A DNA stretch of 64,000 bases from Paenibacillus agilis (GTDB lineage: Bacteria; Bacillota; Bacilli; Paenibacillales; Paenibacillaceae): the NCBI RefSeq assembly GCF_007786455.1, contig NZ_VNJK01000001.1, positions 714,673 to 778,672 of the forward strand, written 5' to 3'. Each line of letters opens with the position of its first letter. The first letter of the stretch is position 1. The position numbers were made by a program, and so were the translations under genes. This document shows positions 1-8,284 of the stretch, one piece after another. The notes beneath the pieces were generated by a model. The model did no database searches. It was not told where the DNA came from and was given only the letters and a program-made list of their open reading frames with translations.

Positions 1-201
1 AATGACTTCGGCAGCACGATGATCGAAGAAAATGTTGTATCTGCAGCAGGTGCCACTCATAAAGTAAATATTGAGAGTATTCTTCGTCTTATTCGTGAGG
101 CAGGCAAAATTCCAGCGCAGCGTAATACGAAGTATGATATATTGCGTGTGTTTGAAGAAGGCGTAACGAATGTTGAGCGCGATTTTGTTATGCAGAACTA
201 A
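1..201 (+). CDS. mqnC: Cyclic dehypoxanthinyl futalosine synthase MqnC, C-terminal end (partial)
   Basis: The frame is open from base 1 and ends at TAA 199-201, so only the last 66 residues are present. The motif NDFGSTMIEENVVSAAG and the tail with IRLIREAG-type helix and PAQRNTKYDIL match the C-terminal end of the radical SAM enzyme MqnC. That enzyme cyclises dehypoxanthine futalosine in the futalosine route to menaquinone. The catalytic CxxxCxxC part lies outside the window. MqnE is a related enzyme with a similar end, but the DFGST-EEN motif favours MqnC. A terminator follows, so this gene closes its transcription unit. Confidence 0.8.
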   Translation, partial: NDFGSTMIEENVVSAAGATHKVNIESILRLIREAGKIPAQRNTKYDILRVFEEGVTNVERDFVMQN

Positions 202-226
202 TTAGATTATTTAAATTTAATATCCT

Positions 227-265
227 AAGGTCTTCCAGATTGATTTCTGGGAGGCCTTTTTTAAT
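227..265 (+). terminator. Rho-independent terminator after mqnC
   Basis: The arms 227-239 and 246-258 form a 13-bp stem that includes G-U pairs, with a 6-base loop and a run of T from 257. It lies 26 bases after the mqnC stop codon. Confidence 0.8.
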
Positions 266-346
266 TTGGTTATACTGCCAGAACCCTCTTCGTATATCTC
301 TCTGTTCCCCCCCATATACTGATAAGGAACAGAAAGGAGTGAGTTC

Positions 347-1273
347 ATGGAACTGTTCACCATCATCATTCCCCGTGCTGACAATCATGAGCCGCAGCAA
401 TTAAACGGCTTGCTACAACAGGAACTGGGCGATTTACATACACATCCACAAGCTGTATTGATCGAGGAGGGAGGGCAGTCTTCTTCTTTAGATTGGATTA
501 CGTGCAGAGGAGTGCTTCCTGGGTTTCAGTTGTCTAACCAAGGAGAGCAAGTATGGCAGAGTGCAGCACAAGCGGTAGCGGAATATGTATTGACTGTAAA
601 AGAGGAACCGCTCGTTCGTTCCATCATTCGAAAAGTAAAGCAGCTTGACGACTCAGAACACGATAAAATACAAGACTATTGCATGCATTTGCTAAATGGT
701 GCTGAAGATATCGGCGGACGAGAATCCAGGCATCGTCGCAAAGCTAAACTTGTTCGTATGATCCAAGCATACTTGTCTGAGCACACGACATTGCATTTGG
801 ATGGGTTTATACGATTTCGGCTGGAGAGCTACTTGTCCGAGCTCCGGGAAGTTGTGGAATATGCAGTAGATGAGTTTATTTTGGAGCGGCAATATCAAGA
901 ATTTATCAGTTTATTGAAATATTTTGTGTATATACAGGATACCAAAATTCCGCTTGCTCATCTTATGCATAAAGGCGGGCATGAATTTGAGCTGATGAAT
1001 GAGAAATGGGAGCCGCTTGAGCCTGTGCATGTCGTTGAAGGTATGATTGTGGAAATGCTTGATGGTGATATGGAAATGGAGGATATGATTGTGAGCACGC
1101 TCATTAACGTATCCCCGGGACGAATTGTCATCCATACGAGTGATGCAGAGTCTCAAGTGATTAAGACGATTCAGCAAATATTTGAAGCAAGAGTCGATGT
1201 ATGCGAATTTTGCAGTTCGTGCCAGGCGTTCTTTGTTGCAGATAAAGGCTTAACACTTGACCTAGCAGATTGA
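347..1273 (+). CDS. ytxC: Putative sporulation protein YtxC
   Basis: This 308-residue protein starts at an ATG preceded by AAGGAGTG. It matches the YtxC family, whose B. subtilis member also sits directly before thrS. Length, the central charged helical part (ERQYQEFISLLKYFVYIQ, residues about 180-200) and the C-terminal ISP/YtxC-like domain with a CEFCSSC cluster near residue 285 fit the family. The biochemical role is unknown; the family is described as sporulation-linked in Bacillales. No signal peptide or membrane segment is visible. The promoter of the following thrS leader overlaps the last codons of this gene. Confidence 0.75.
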   Translation: MELFTIIIPRADNHEPQQLNGLLQQELGDLHTHPQAVLIEEGGQSSSLDWITCRGVLPGFQLSNQGEQVWQSAAQAVAEYVLTVKEEPLVRSIIRKVKQLDDSEHDKIQDYCMHLLNGAEDIGGRESRHRRKAKLVRMIQAYLSEHTTLHLDGFIRFRLESYLSELREVVEYAVDEFILERQYQEFISLLKYFVYIQDTKIPLAHLMHKGGHEFELMNEKWEPLEPVHVVEGMIVEMLDGDMEMEDMIVSTLINVSPGRIVIHTSDAESQVIKTIQQIFEARVDVCEFCSSCQAFFVADKGLTLDLAD

Positions 1274-1285
1274 ATCACATATAAT
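1257..1285 (+). promoter_or_regulatory. Vegetative (sigma-A type) promoter of the thrS T-box leader
   Basis: The -35 box TTGACC (1257-1262) and a perfect -10 box TATAAT (1280-1285) are separated by exactly 17 bases. It overlaps the 3' end of ytxC and predicts transcription start near 1292, which places the whole T-box in the leader. Confidence 0.75.
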
Positions 1286-1291
1286 ATCGGA

Positions 1292-1617
1292 TATTAATAC
1301 GTTATAGCGTTGACGAAGACATGAATGCGGAATGGAACCGTACAGAGAGAAGGATCAAGGCTGCAAATCCTTTCGGCACACATCTACATTTACCACTTCT
1401 GAGCTTTGAGCGGGAACTTGATGGACTGAACATTTTCACATCTTCAGTTATGCATCAGTAGTAACGTTCGACGGTTCATTTCCGATATCAAATGACTCAA
1501 GGACAGCAAATGGTTGCATTGTATTGTTTTTAGTACAGAGTGCTGATGTTGTTGAATGAGGGTGGAACCACGGGTATATAACAACACTCGTCCCTTTTAT
1601 GGGATGGGTGTTTTTTT
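1292..1617 (+). promoter_or_regulatory. T-box riboswitch leader of thrS
   Basis: The T-box core GGGTGGAACCACGGG at about 1558-1573 is followed by a terminator, the normal order of a transcriptional T-box. The AGAGAGAAGG stretch near 1345 suits the Stem I K-turn region. ACC at 1392-1394, followed by a purine and TTCTGAGC, is the likely threonine specifier codon (inference from position). Uncharged tRNA-Thr would pair with the specifier and the T-box bulge and favour the antiterminator, raising thrS expression during threonine starvation. Confidence 0.88.
1584..1617 (+). terminator. T-box regulatory terminator before thrS
   Basis: The ACTCGTCCC arm (1586-1594) pairs with GGGATGGGT (1601-1609), followed by seven T from 1611. 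The 5' arm competes with the T-box antiterminator. Confidence 0.85.
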
Positions 1618-1716
1618 GTGTGCTCATGAGGGTTAACATGTACAGTAGTCAATGTTGTGGAGCAGTGTCGGTTATCTATACTGTTTTAACAACTCATCAA
1701 TAAGGGGGATATAAAG

Positions 1717-3681
1717 ATGTCTATCGTAAAAGTAACACTTCCTGATGGTTCTGTGCGTGAATATGCACAAGGAAGCACAATTGAAGATGTGGCTGCTTCC
1801 ATTAGCAGCGGATTGAAGAAAAATGCAGTCGCTGGTAAATTGGACGGCAAAGTTGTTGATTTGTACACTGCAATCGAAGCAGATGCAGCAGTAGAGATTA
1901 TTATGCCTGAGTCTGCAGAAGGACTAGAAGTGATTCGTCACAGTACAGCGCACTTGATGGCTCAAGCGATTAAGCGTTTGTACAAAGATGCGAATGTGAA
2001 GCTAGGTATCGGTCCTGTTATTGAAGATGGTTTCTACTACGATATCGATATGGACATTTCGTTGACGCCTGAAGACTTGCAGAAGATTGAAAAGGAAATG
2101 GATCGTATCGTTTCTGAGAATTTGCCAATTCGCCGCCGCGTTGTTTCCCGTGAAGAAGCGCTTCGTATTTATGAGGAGCTAGGTGACAACTTGAAACTTG
2201 AGTTGATTAATGACCTGCCAGCAGATTCCGAAATTACGATTTACGATCAAGGCGAGTTCTTTGATTTGTGCCGTGGATCTCACGTACCATCTACAAGCAA
2301 GTTGAAAGTGTTCAAATTGTTGAATCTTGCTGGTGCATACTGGCGCGGAGATTCCAAGAACAAAATGCTTCAGCGTATCTACGGTACTGCTTTCCCGAAG
2401 AAAGCTCAATTGGATGAGTACTTGCGCCTTCTGGAAGAAGCGAAGAAACGTGACCATCGTAAGCTTGGTAAAGAACTTAAAATCTTTACATTCTCTCGTG
2501 AAGTTGGACAAGGTCTTCCGATCTGGCTGCCGAATGGTGCGACATTGCGCCGTACAATGGAGCGTTACATCGTAGATATGGAAGAGCGTCTGGGCTACAG
2601 CCACGTCTACACGCCAGTATTGGCGAATGTAGAATTGTACAAAATCTCTGGTCACTGGGAGCACTACAGTGAAGATATGTTCCCTAAAATGACGATGGAT
2701 AATGAAGAGCTTGTGCTTCGCCCGATGAACTGTCCTCACCATATGATGGTGTACAAGAGCGAGCCGCACAGCTATCGTGAATTGCCGATCCGTGTTGCAG
2801 AGTTGGGTACGATGCATCGCTATGAAATGTCCGGAGCTTTGACTGGTTTGCACCGTGTGCGTGCAATGACGTTGAATGATGCACATATTTTCTGTCGTCC
2901 AGATCAAATTAAAGAAGAATTTGCTCGTGTTGTACAGTTGATCCAACGCGTTTATAAAGATTTCGGTATTGAAGAATATCGTTTCCGTCTTTCCTACCGT
3001 GATCCACAAGATACAGAGAAGTATTTCCAAGATGATGCTATGTGGGAAATGTCCCAACGCATGCTTCGTGAAGTAGTAGAAGAGCTTGGTTTGCCATTCT
3101 ATGAGGCAGAAGGTGAAGCTGCGTTCTACGGTCCGAAGCTGGACGTACAGATCAAGACAGCACTAGGTAAAGAAGAGACGCTTTCGACAGCTCAGCTCGA
3201 CTTCTTGCTTCCTGAGCGCTTCGAGCTTGAGTATGTAGGGGAAGACGGCAACAAGCATCGTCCTGTCGTTATCCACCGCGGTATCATTAGTACAATGGAG
3301 CGTATGACTGCGTTCTTGCTTGAGAACTTCGCAGGTTCCTTGCCGCTTTGGCTTGCTCCTATTCAAGCAAAAGTAATTCCTGTATCACCAACGTATGAAG
3401 CGTATGCGAAAGAAGTTGCAGAGCAAATGCGTGAAGCTGGCATTCGCGTAGATGCAGATCTGCGCAATGAGAAGCTGGGGTACAAAATCCGTGAAGCGCA
3501 GCTTGAAAAAGTGACGTATATGCTCGTTGTTGGTGAAAATGAGAAGAACGAAGGAGCTGTATCCGTACGTAAGCGCGGTGAAGGCGATCTTGGTGTCATG
3601 TCCATTCAAGCAGCGGTTGAGCAGCTTCAAGACGAGATTCGTCGTCGCGTACTGCCAACTGTTCCAACAGAAGAGAAGTAA
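1717..3681 (+). CDS. thrS: Threonyl-tRNA synthetase
   Basis: This class II synthetase has 654 residues, the usual length of bacterial ThrRS. Domains in order: TGS domain (1-63, [21 protein letters not shown]), SAD editing domain with [10 protein letters not shown] (about 70-75) and the zinc-binding C-R-GSHVP region, the catalytic core from about 245 with motif 2 and the zinc ligands in RPMNCPHHM, and the C-terminal anticodon-binding domain from about 545. It charges tRNA-Thr with threonine in the cytoplasm. The start follows AAGGGGGA. It is controlled by the T-box leader just upstream. Confidence 0.97.
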   Translation: MSIVKVTLPDGSVREYAQGSTIEDVAASISSGLKKNAVAGKLDGKVVDLYTAIEADAAVEIIMPESAEGLEVIRHSTAHLMAQAIKRLYKDANVKLGIGPVIEDGFYYDIDMDISLTPEDLQKIEKEMDRIVSENLPIRRRVVSREEALRIYEELGDNLKLELINDLPADSEITIYDQGEFFDLCRGSHVPSTSKLKVFKLLNLAGAYWRGDSKNKMLQRIYGTAFPKKAQLDEYLRLLEEAKKRDHRKLGKELKIFTFSREVGQGLPIWLPNGATLRRTMERYIVDMEERLGYSHVYTPVLANVELYKISGHWEHYSEDMFPKMTMDNEELVLRPMNCPHHMMVYKSEPHSYRELPIRVAELGTMHRYEMSGALTGLHRVRAMTLNDAHIFCRPDQIKEEFARVVQLIQRVYKDFGIEEYRFRLSYRDPQDTEKYFQDDAMWEMSQRMLREVVEELGLPFYEAEGEAAFYGPKLDVQIKTALGKEETLSTAQLDFLLPERFELEYVGEDGNKHRPVVIHRGIISTMERMTAFLLENFAGSLPLWLAPIQAKVIPVSPTYEAYAKEVAEQMREAGIRVDADLRNEKLGYKIREAQLEKVTYMLVVGENEKNEGAVSVRKRGEGDLGVMSIQAAVEQLQDEIRRRVLPTVPTEEK

Positions 3682-3692
3682 GTTGAATATAT

Positions 3693-3730
3693 ACCCGTCC
3701 TATGTTTTTATAGGGCGGGTTTTATTTTTT
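3693..3730 (+). terminator. Terminator after thrS
   Basis: ACCCGTCCTAT (3693-3703) pairs with ATAGGGCGGGT (3710-3720), with a T-rich tail to about 3730. Confidence 0.85.
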
Positions 3731-3876
3731 TCGTCCCATGCATAAATGTTCACGTCATAGGAAATCCTTCCGATTAAAGAAGTGTATAACCATTTGTTTA
3801 CAACTAGAGTTATATGCTGGATCTTACAATAGTTTCGATTCTTTAATCTATATCAACAAGACGGAGTGACAGCAGC

Positions 3877-4629
3877 GTGAAGATGAAGAAATGGTTATGC
3901 TGGGTCGCAGTAATGGCGACGATCATGTTAGCTATAACATTTAGTTGGGAAGGACAAGTAGAAGCTCAACTGGGGACGATGCCAATAGGGGCATATAGCG
4001 ATTGGAGCTGGAATACGCAGTTCATCAAGTCGATGGCGGAACATCGTCTAGGCACGATACAAATGCGAATTCAGTCATTTACATCTAAACCTGATGCGGG
4101 TGCAAAAGTAGTTGCATCTGAAGGCGTAGATAAGAAAGAAATGAGTAATAAACAGAGCAGCAAGACGGCAACGACTGCTGCAGTTGTTTTTGCAGATAAA
4201 CTGCTCGCCCCACAGCAAGAGCAAGTACTCAGTGCGATGACCGTAACGGCGACTGGCTATACGGCTGGGATTGAATCTACGGGTAAGCTGCCAGGTCATC
4301 CATCGTATGGTATAACCTATTCTGGCGTAAAGGTGCGCCGTGGCTATGTATCAACGATAGCCGCTGACCTAGGTATATTCCCGTTAGGCTCCATCTTGTA
4401 TATACCTGGGTATGGATATGGCATTGTGGCGGATATAGGCGGTAAAATTAAGGGCCCCCATATTGATCTTTACTTCGACACAACCAAACAGGTATATAAG
4501 CAATGGGGTAAGAAGAACGTAGAGGTTCAAGTGATTCGTAAAGGAAATGGAAAGGTAACAGAGCATATGATTGATGAATTAAATACAGCTGTTATGAAAA
4601 ATAAACGATTAACAAAGTTGAATATGTAA
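3877..4629 (+). CDS. Secreted or membrane-anchored 3D-domain protein
   Basis: The 250-residue product starts with GTG at 3877 (an ATG two codons later is possible), preceded by CGGAGTG. Residues 1-30 are a signal peptide or anchor with a hydrophobic core around [13 protein letters not shown]. Residues about 125-235 form a 3D domain ([41 protein letters not shown]) with the three conserved Asp residues of this family. The fold is the double-psi barrel of MltA-type lytic enzymes and is found in Firmicute cell-wall and spore proteins. A role in cell-wall or germination-related processing is inferred. It is monocistronic here. Confidence 0.75.
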   Translation: MKMKKWLCWVAVMATIMLAITFSWEGQVEAQLGTMPIGAYSDWSWNTQFIKSMAEHRLGTIQMRIQSFTSKPDAGAKVVASEGVDKKEMSNKQSSKTATTAAVVFADKLLAPQQEQVLSAMTVTATGYTAGIESTGKLPGHPSYGITYSGVKVRRGYVSTIAADLGIFPLGSILYIPGYGYGIVADIGGKIKGPHIDLYFDTTKQVYKQWGKKNVEVQVIRKGNGKVTEHMIDELNTAVMKNKRLTKLNM

Positions 4630-4652
4630 TTCATGTCAGTCGATTGCGTAGC

Positions 4653-4682
4653 GCATAATGCGGGATTGCTGATCGCATAATA
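4653..4682 (+). promoter_or_regulatory. Sigma-G-type (forespore) promoter before the spore protein gene
   Basis: GCATA (4653-4657), an 18-base spacer and CATAATA (4676-4682) match the sigma-G consensus pattern (gHATR, 17-18 bases, cATnhTA). It lies about 80 bases before the small spore protein, which is expected to be forespore-expressed. Confidence 0.6.
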
Positions 4683-4767
4683 TGTGATGTGGAAACGAGA
4701 TGTTTCCTTCATATACTTTGCAATCTTCATCAGGGATGAAGATTCGAGCCGCAGGAGGTGAAATGCG

Positions 4768-4941
4768 ATGAGCAACCATAACCAAAAGAACAAGTTTGGT
4801 GCATCTTCTTCTCAAAATCAACAACAACAACAGAACAACTTTGATGCTGAGTTTGCAGCAGAAGCAGGTGCTGGTGTGGCAGGTACAGCTGGTGCTGCTG
4901 GTAAAGCAGCGAAAGGCCAATCCCAAAAAGCACAACAGTAA
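4768..4941 (+). CDS. Small acid-soluble spore protein, gamma-type (57 residues)
   Basis: This short ATG-TAA frame follows an ideal GCAGGAGGTG site. The protein is rich in Gln, Asn, Ala and Gly with no Cys or Trp: it begins MSNHNQKNKFGASSSQ, has a Q5 run, and contains DAEFAAEAGAG, which matches the EFA-E protease-cleavage signature of gamma-type SASPs such as SspE. Gamma-type SASPs are amino-acid stores in the spore core, degraded by Gpr protease on germination. The sigma-G promoter upstream and terminator downstream support a real, self-contained spore gene. Assignment rests on composition and motif only. Confidence 0.72.
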   Translation: MSNHNQKNKFGASSSQNQQQQQNNFDAEFAAEAGAGVAGTAGAAGKAAKGQSQKAQQ

Positions 4942-4970
4942 CATCGCGTGAAACCGTTAAAAGCGGCAGA

Positions 4971-5012
4971 AGAAGGCAATCATGCTGGTCACAGCAGATT
5001 GCCTTCTTTTTC
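4971..5012 (+). terminator. Terminator after the spore protein gene
   Basis: AGAAGGCAATC (4971-4981) pairs perfectly with GATTGCCTTCT (4997-5007 region) and is followed by a T run. Confidence 0.85.
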
Positions 5013-5049
5013 GTGCTTAATCAAATAAATGTGAATGCGGCGATAATCA

Positions 5050-5069
5050 TCTCAGTCTCTAGACCGAGA
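5050..5069 (+). promoter_or_regulatory. 20-bp palindrome, candidate LiaR operator
   Basis: The pattern TCTC-n-GTCT-nn-AGAC-n-GAGA is symmetric at 16 of 20 positions. It lies 111 bases before liaF and about 30 bases before the likely -35 region, a position suited to activation by LiaR. No other explanation for this symmetry is visible. Confidence 0.45.
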
Positions 5070-5090
5070 TAAAGTTCAACCTCTCGGATC

Positions 5091-5119
5091 TGTTACAAGT
5101 ATTGGAACTGCTATACAAT
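5091..5119 (+). promoter_or_regulatory. Possible promoter of liaFSR
   Basis: A TACAAT -10 box (5114-5119) has a poor -35 match, TGTTAC (5091-5096), at 17 bases. A weak -35 would fit a promoter needing an activator. Confidence 0.35.
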
Positions 5120-5179
5120 ACAAATATCGAACAAGTTCATTTGCAGTGAATGGGCTGCAATAAGAAATGAGGGATAAAG

Positions 5180-6286
5180 ATGTCAGGCAACAAAGGACGC
5201 TGGATTGGCGGGTCAATGCTTGTTACTGTTGGCGTACTGTTTATGCTGCAGCAATGGGGTTTCTTGCATTTTAATATCGGAGATCTCGTATCTATATTTT
5301 GGCCGCTTATTTTATTGTTTGTTGGAGTCAGCATGCTCGTGAGCGGTACTTGGGCAGGTTTGATTGTTCTAGGTATTGGCGGTTTCTTTTTACTATCGAA
5401 TTTAGGAATTATCCACATGTCGCTCGGTGAAGCCATTCGAAGAGCGTTTCCCCTGATTATTATAGCGGTAGGGCTTATTGTTCTCTTTGGTGTTAAGGGT
5501 AAATTTAAAACATCCAAACATAAAGAGCCAGAATGGAATCCGTCTACGAAATCTACAGAATGGAAGAAGCCTGAATACGAAGATCCATTTGCCGATTATG
5601 TCAAAAACTTAAACGCTGAGCAGAATCCAATTTCTAATGATGTAGAAGGAAATAAAGAGCATGGAGGAGTAAAGCACGTTAAGATTAACATACCAAAGCA
5701 TCCCAAGCCCCCTACGCCACCGCATTATACGTCTTTTAGTAAAAAGAATAAATATGATGACGATTTAGATCTTGATTTTGATTTGGGTGATGAAGATGAT
5801 GATTACGATTACGACGATGATGATTACAGTGGCCAAGGCGATTATGATTACAAAACATATAAGAAGAAACTAAAGCATTCTGCTAAGAAATTGAAAAAGA
5901 AAAAAGACGAAATTGAAAAATCATGCTTTATCGGGGATATTCATTTAGGCCATGATTACTGGGAGCTGCGTCCATCTAGTTTAGCGAACTTTATTGGGGA
6001 TACGATTATCGATCTGACGAAGGCGCAAGTACCTTATGGAAAAACGAGTATAAATGTAAGCAGCTTCATCGGTGATGTGAAAGTGTATGTGCCCAACGAT
6101 ATAGAGTTAGGTGTGTTTGTATCTTCACATTCATTCTTGGGAGATATGAAAGTGTTCGATCAGAAGTACTCCGGCTTTATGCGCGATCTCGAAGCCAAAA
6201 CACCATTTTTTCACGAATCCAGCAAAAAAGTGCTTATTGAAGTAAATAGCTTTATTGGTGATGTAAAAGTGATAAGGGTGGGCTAA
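5180..6286 (+). CDS. liaF: LiaF-like membrane inhibitor of the LiaSR system
   Basis: The product has 368 residues. Residues 8-108 hold four short hydrophobic segments typical of the LiaF N-terminal membrane part. Residues 245-368 form the C-terminal LiaF/DUF2154-type domain, with the repeated FIGD signature (SCFIGDIHLG, ANFIGDTIID, SSFIGDVKVY, NSFIGDVKV). LiaF holds the kinase LiaS inactive until cell-wall antibiotics or envelope stress act. Between the halves, residues about 191-227 are an unusually Asp/Tyr-rich stretch followed directly by a Lys-rich one. The liaFSR order, with 3 bases to liaS, supports the call. Confidence 0.85.
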   Translation: MSGNKGRWIGGSMLVTVGVLFMLQQWGFLHFNIGDLVSIFWPLILLFVGVSMLVSGTWAGLIVLGIGGFFLLSNLGIIHMSLGEAIRRAFPLIIIAVGLIVLFGVKGKFKTSKHKEPEWNPSTKSTEWKKPEYEDPFADYVKNLNAEQNPISNDVEGNKEHGGVKHVKINIPKHPKPPTPPHYTSFSKKNKYDDDLDLDFDLGDEDDDYDYDDDDYSGQGDYDYKTYKKKLKHSAKKLKKKKDEIEKSCFIGDIHLGHDYWELRPSSLANFIGDTIIDLTKAQVPYGKTSINVSSFIGDVKVYVPNDIELGVFVSSHSFLGDMKVFDQKYSGFMRDLEAKTPFFHESSKKVLIEVNSFIGDVKVIRVG

Positions 6287-6289
6287 AGC

Positions 6290-7369
6290 ATGGGATATAT
6301 ACGCTTGTGGCGTGCCAATAATCTGAAATGGGAGCTGTTATGTTCATTTATCATTTCAGGAAGTATTATCGTTGCTAGCTTATGGCTTGCTTTTAGCTTT
6401 GGTGATGGGTGGTATACGGGATGGGTCCAGTGGCTGTTTGGTATCATGACGGTTCTTATCGTCTCATTAATAACAGGCTACATCACGGGATTAAGAATCC
6501 AACGCAAGCTCGATACGCTTAATGAAAGTATGATGCAGGTTGCCAAGGGGAATTGGTCGGTTCGAATTCAAGAAAATGAACATACATCGTTTGATTCGTT
6601 ATACGAGCACTTCAATAGTATGATGCAAACAACGGAACAAAAATTAAAGCTGCTGCAAAAGCTGACCGAACAGCAAGTCATTGAACGAGAAATCTACAAC
6701 GAACAGATCGTGCAAGAAGAAAGAAAGCGTTTGGCGCGTGATCTTCATGACTCGGTCAGCCAACAGTTGTTTGCGATTCATATGTCTTCCTCTTCATTGC
6801 CTAAAGTAATGGACCTAGATGAAGAGCGCGCTAAGCTTGTTGTAGCACAATTAATTGAAATGTCGCACAATGCCCAACGCCAAATGCGAGCCTTAATTGC
6901 GCAGCTCCGTCCGATTGAGTTGGATGGGCGTTCCTTGCAAGAAGCGCTAGGGATTTGGTTTCCTGACTATTGCCGCCAGAACGGCTTACAGGGCAAGATT
7001 GATATCCATGTTGAAAATGACCTGTCTGAAGCGAAGGAGCATCAATGCTTCTTGATGATTCAAGAAGCAATGGCGAACATTGTTAAGCATGCCAAAGCTG
7101 ATCAGGTTACACTTAGTATGCAGGAGTCTGCGAATCGCATGTTATTGTCGATTGCGGATGATGGTGTAGGGTTCGATCGCAATAATAGGACTTCTTATGC
7201 TGGAAGTTATGGCTTAACAACAATGCAGGAACGTGCTGATAAGCTTGGCGGCCATATGGAGTTGATTAGCCAACCAGGTGCCGGCACGACAATTCGGGTA
7301 TATATTCCACTGTTTGAAGCTGAGGGGATGAATCAGGATGAACAAGATGAAAGTCTTTCTTGTAGATGA
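6290..7369 (+). CDS. liaS: Sensor histidine kinase LiaS
   Basis: The product has 359 residues. Two N-terminal membrane segments (about 15-37 and 47-69) with a very short outer loop are typical of intramembrane-sensing kinases. A HAMP region (about 70-120) is followed by a HisKA_3 dimerisation domain with RDLHDSVSQQLFAIH, where His153 is the predicted phosphorylation site, and a HATPase_c domain with DDGVGFD and a G-rich SYGLTTMQERA box. It phosphorylates LiaR in the envelope-stress response. Its 3' end overlaps liaR by 32 bases, which implies coupled translation. Confidence 0.9.
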   Translation: MGYIRLWRANNLKWELLCSFIISGSIIVASLWLAFSFGDGWYTGWVQWLFGIMTVLIVSLITGYITGLRIQRKLDTLNESMMQVAKGNWSVRIQENEHTSFDSLYEHFNSMMQTTEQKLKLLQKLTEQQVIEREIYNEQIVQEERKRLARDLHDSVSQQLFAIHMSSSSLPKVMDLDEERAKLVVAQLIEMSHNAQRQMRALIAQLRPIELDGRSLQEALGIWFPDYCRQNGLQGKIDIHVENDLSEAKEHQCFLMIQEAMANIVKHAKADQVTLSMQESANRMLLSIADDGVGFDRNNRTSYAGSYGLTTMQERADKLGGHMELISQPGAGTTIRVYIPLFEAEGMNQDEQDESLSCR

Positions 7370-7982
7370 TCATGAAATGGTTCGACTAGGTTTAAAGACA
7401 TACTTGATGCTTGATCCGGAGATTGATGTGCTGGGAGAGGCGAGTGGAGGGCAGGATGCATTGCATAAGCTCGAAGCGATGGAAGACAATCTCCCTGACG
7501 TTGTATTAATGGACTTGATGATGCCTGATATGGATGGAGTGGAAACGACGAGTAGATTGATCGCTCGTTATCCGCAGCTCCGAATTGTTATGTTAACGAG
7601 CTTTATGGAGGATGAACAAGTAGTATCTGCGATTCAAGCGGGTGCGGTTAGCTACGTATTAAAGACCATATCTGCTGAAGAGCTATGTTATGCGATTCGC
7701 GGTGCTTATCGAGGCATGCCTGTAATGAGCGGAGAAGTATCTCAGGCGCTGACTCGTGGTCTGCGTAAGCGGGCTGCAGAGCCGGAGCGTGATGGATTGA
7801 CTGAGAGAGAAAAGGAAGTGCTCCTGCTTATTGCAGATGGGAAAACAAACAAAGATATTGCAGATGAACTGCATATTAGTATAAAGACGGTAAAAACACA
7901 TGTTTCGAATCTATTAATGAAATGTGAGCTGCAGGATCGAACGCAGTTAGCTGTGTTTGCGCATCGCAAAGGATGGGCATAG
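7338..7982 (+). CDS. liaR: Response regulator LiaR (NarL/LuxR family)
   Basis: The product has 214 residues: a receiver domain at 1-120 with acidic pocket DDH, phosphoacceptor Asp59 in LMDLMMPD and the conserved Lys in YVLKT, then a LuxR-type HTH from about 148 (LTEREKEVLLLIADGKTNKDIA, KTVKTHVSNLLMK). The start inside liaS is preceded by GAGGGGATG, a good ribosome site. The palindrome upstream of liaF is the best candidate for its own operator in this window. Confidence 0.92.
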   Translation: MNKMKVFLVDDHEMVRLGLKTYLMLDPEIDVLGEASGGQDALHKLEAMEDNLPDVVLMDLMMPDMDGVETTSRLIARYPQLRIVMLTSFMEDEQVVSAIQAGAVSYVLKTISAEELCYAIRGAYRGMPVMSGEVSQALTRGLRKRAAEPERDGLTEREKEVLLLIADGKTNKDIADELHISIKTVKTHVSNLLMKCELQDRTQLAVFAHRKGWA

Positions 7983-8284
7983 TAAAAGTTAATATTTAAT
8001 TTTACATAATAACGCTCTGCTTATACGTTTTTATATGTTGAAAATGTTTATATCTATGTTGTACATATCGTAGTTATTCGCCTATTCGCATGCCGTCGAA
8101 TGGGCTATTGTTATGTAAATATTTAAAAAAAGAATGCTAATATCGGTTTTATTTTGTTTTATAATTTTTTTAAGGTGTGCTTAAGGTTACTAGTCCATTA
8201 TAACTACATAAGGTATTGAGCTTCCCAATGATAAAGGGAACATGGAAACGACACAGTAACACTAACAGTAATGGAGGAGATCAC
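7983..8284. other. Intergenic region with one hairpin
   Basis: No gene is seen in these 302 bases, which are AT-rich. GCCTATTCG (8080-8088) and CGAATGGGC (8097-8105) form a 9-bp stem with one G-U pair but only a weak T tail (TATTGTTATG), so it may be a poor terminator for liaFSR. A TATAAT at 8160-8165 has no acceptable -35 box. The htrA ribosome site GGAGGA is at 8272-8277. Confidence 0.4.

Noticed and set aside
2179-3057. Long antisense open frame (292 codons) within thrS
   Set aside because: It lies wholly opposite a certain gene, has no ribosome site and encodes a low-complexity, His/Phe-rich peptide without a family.
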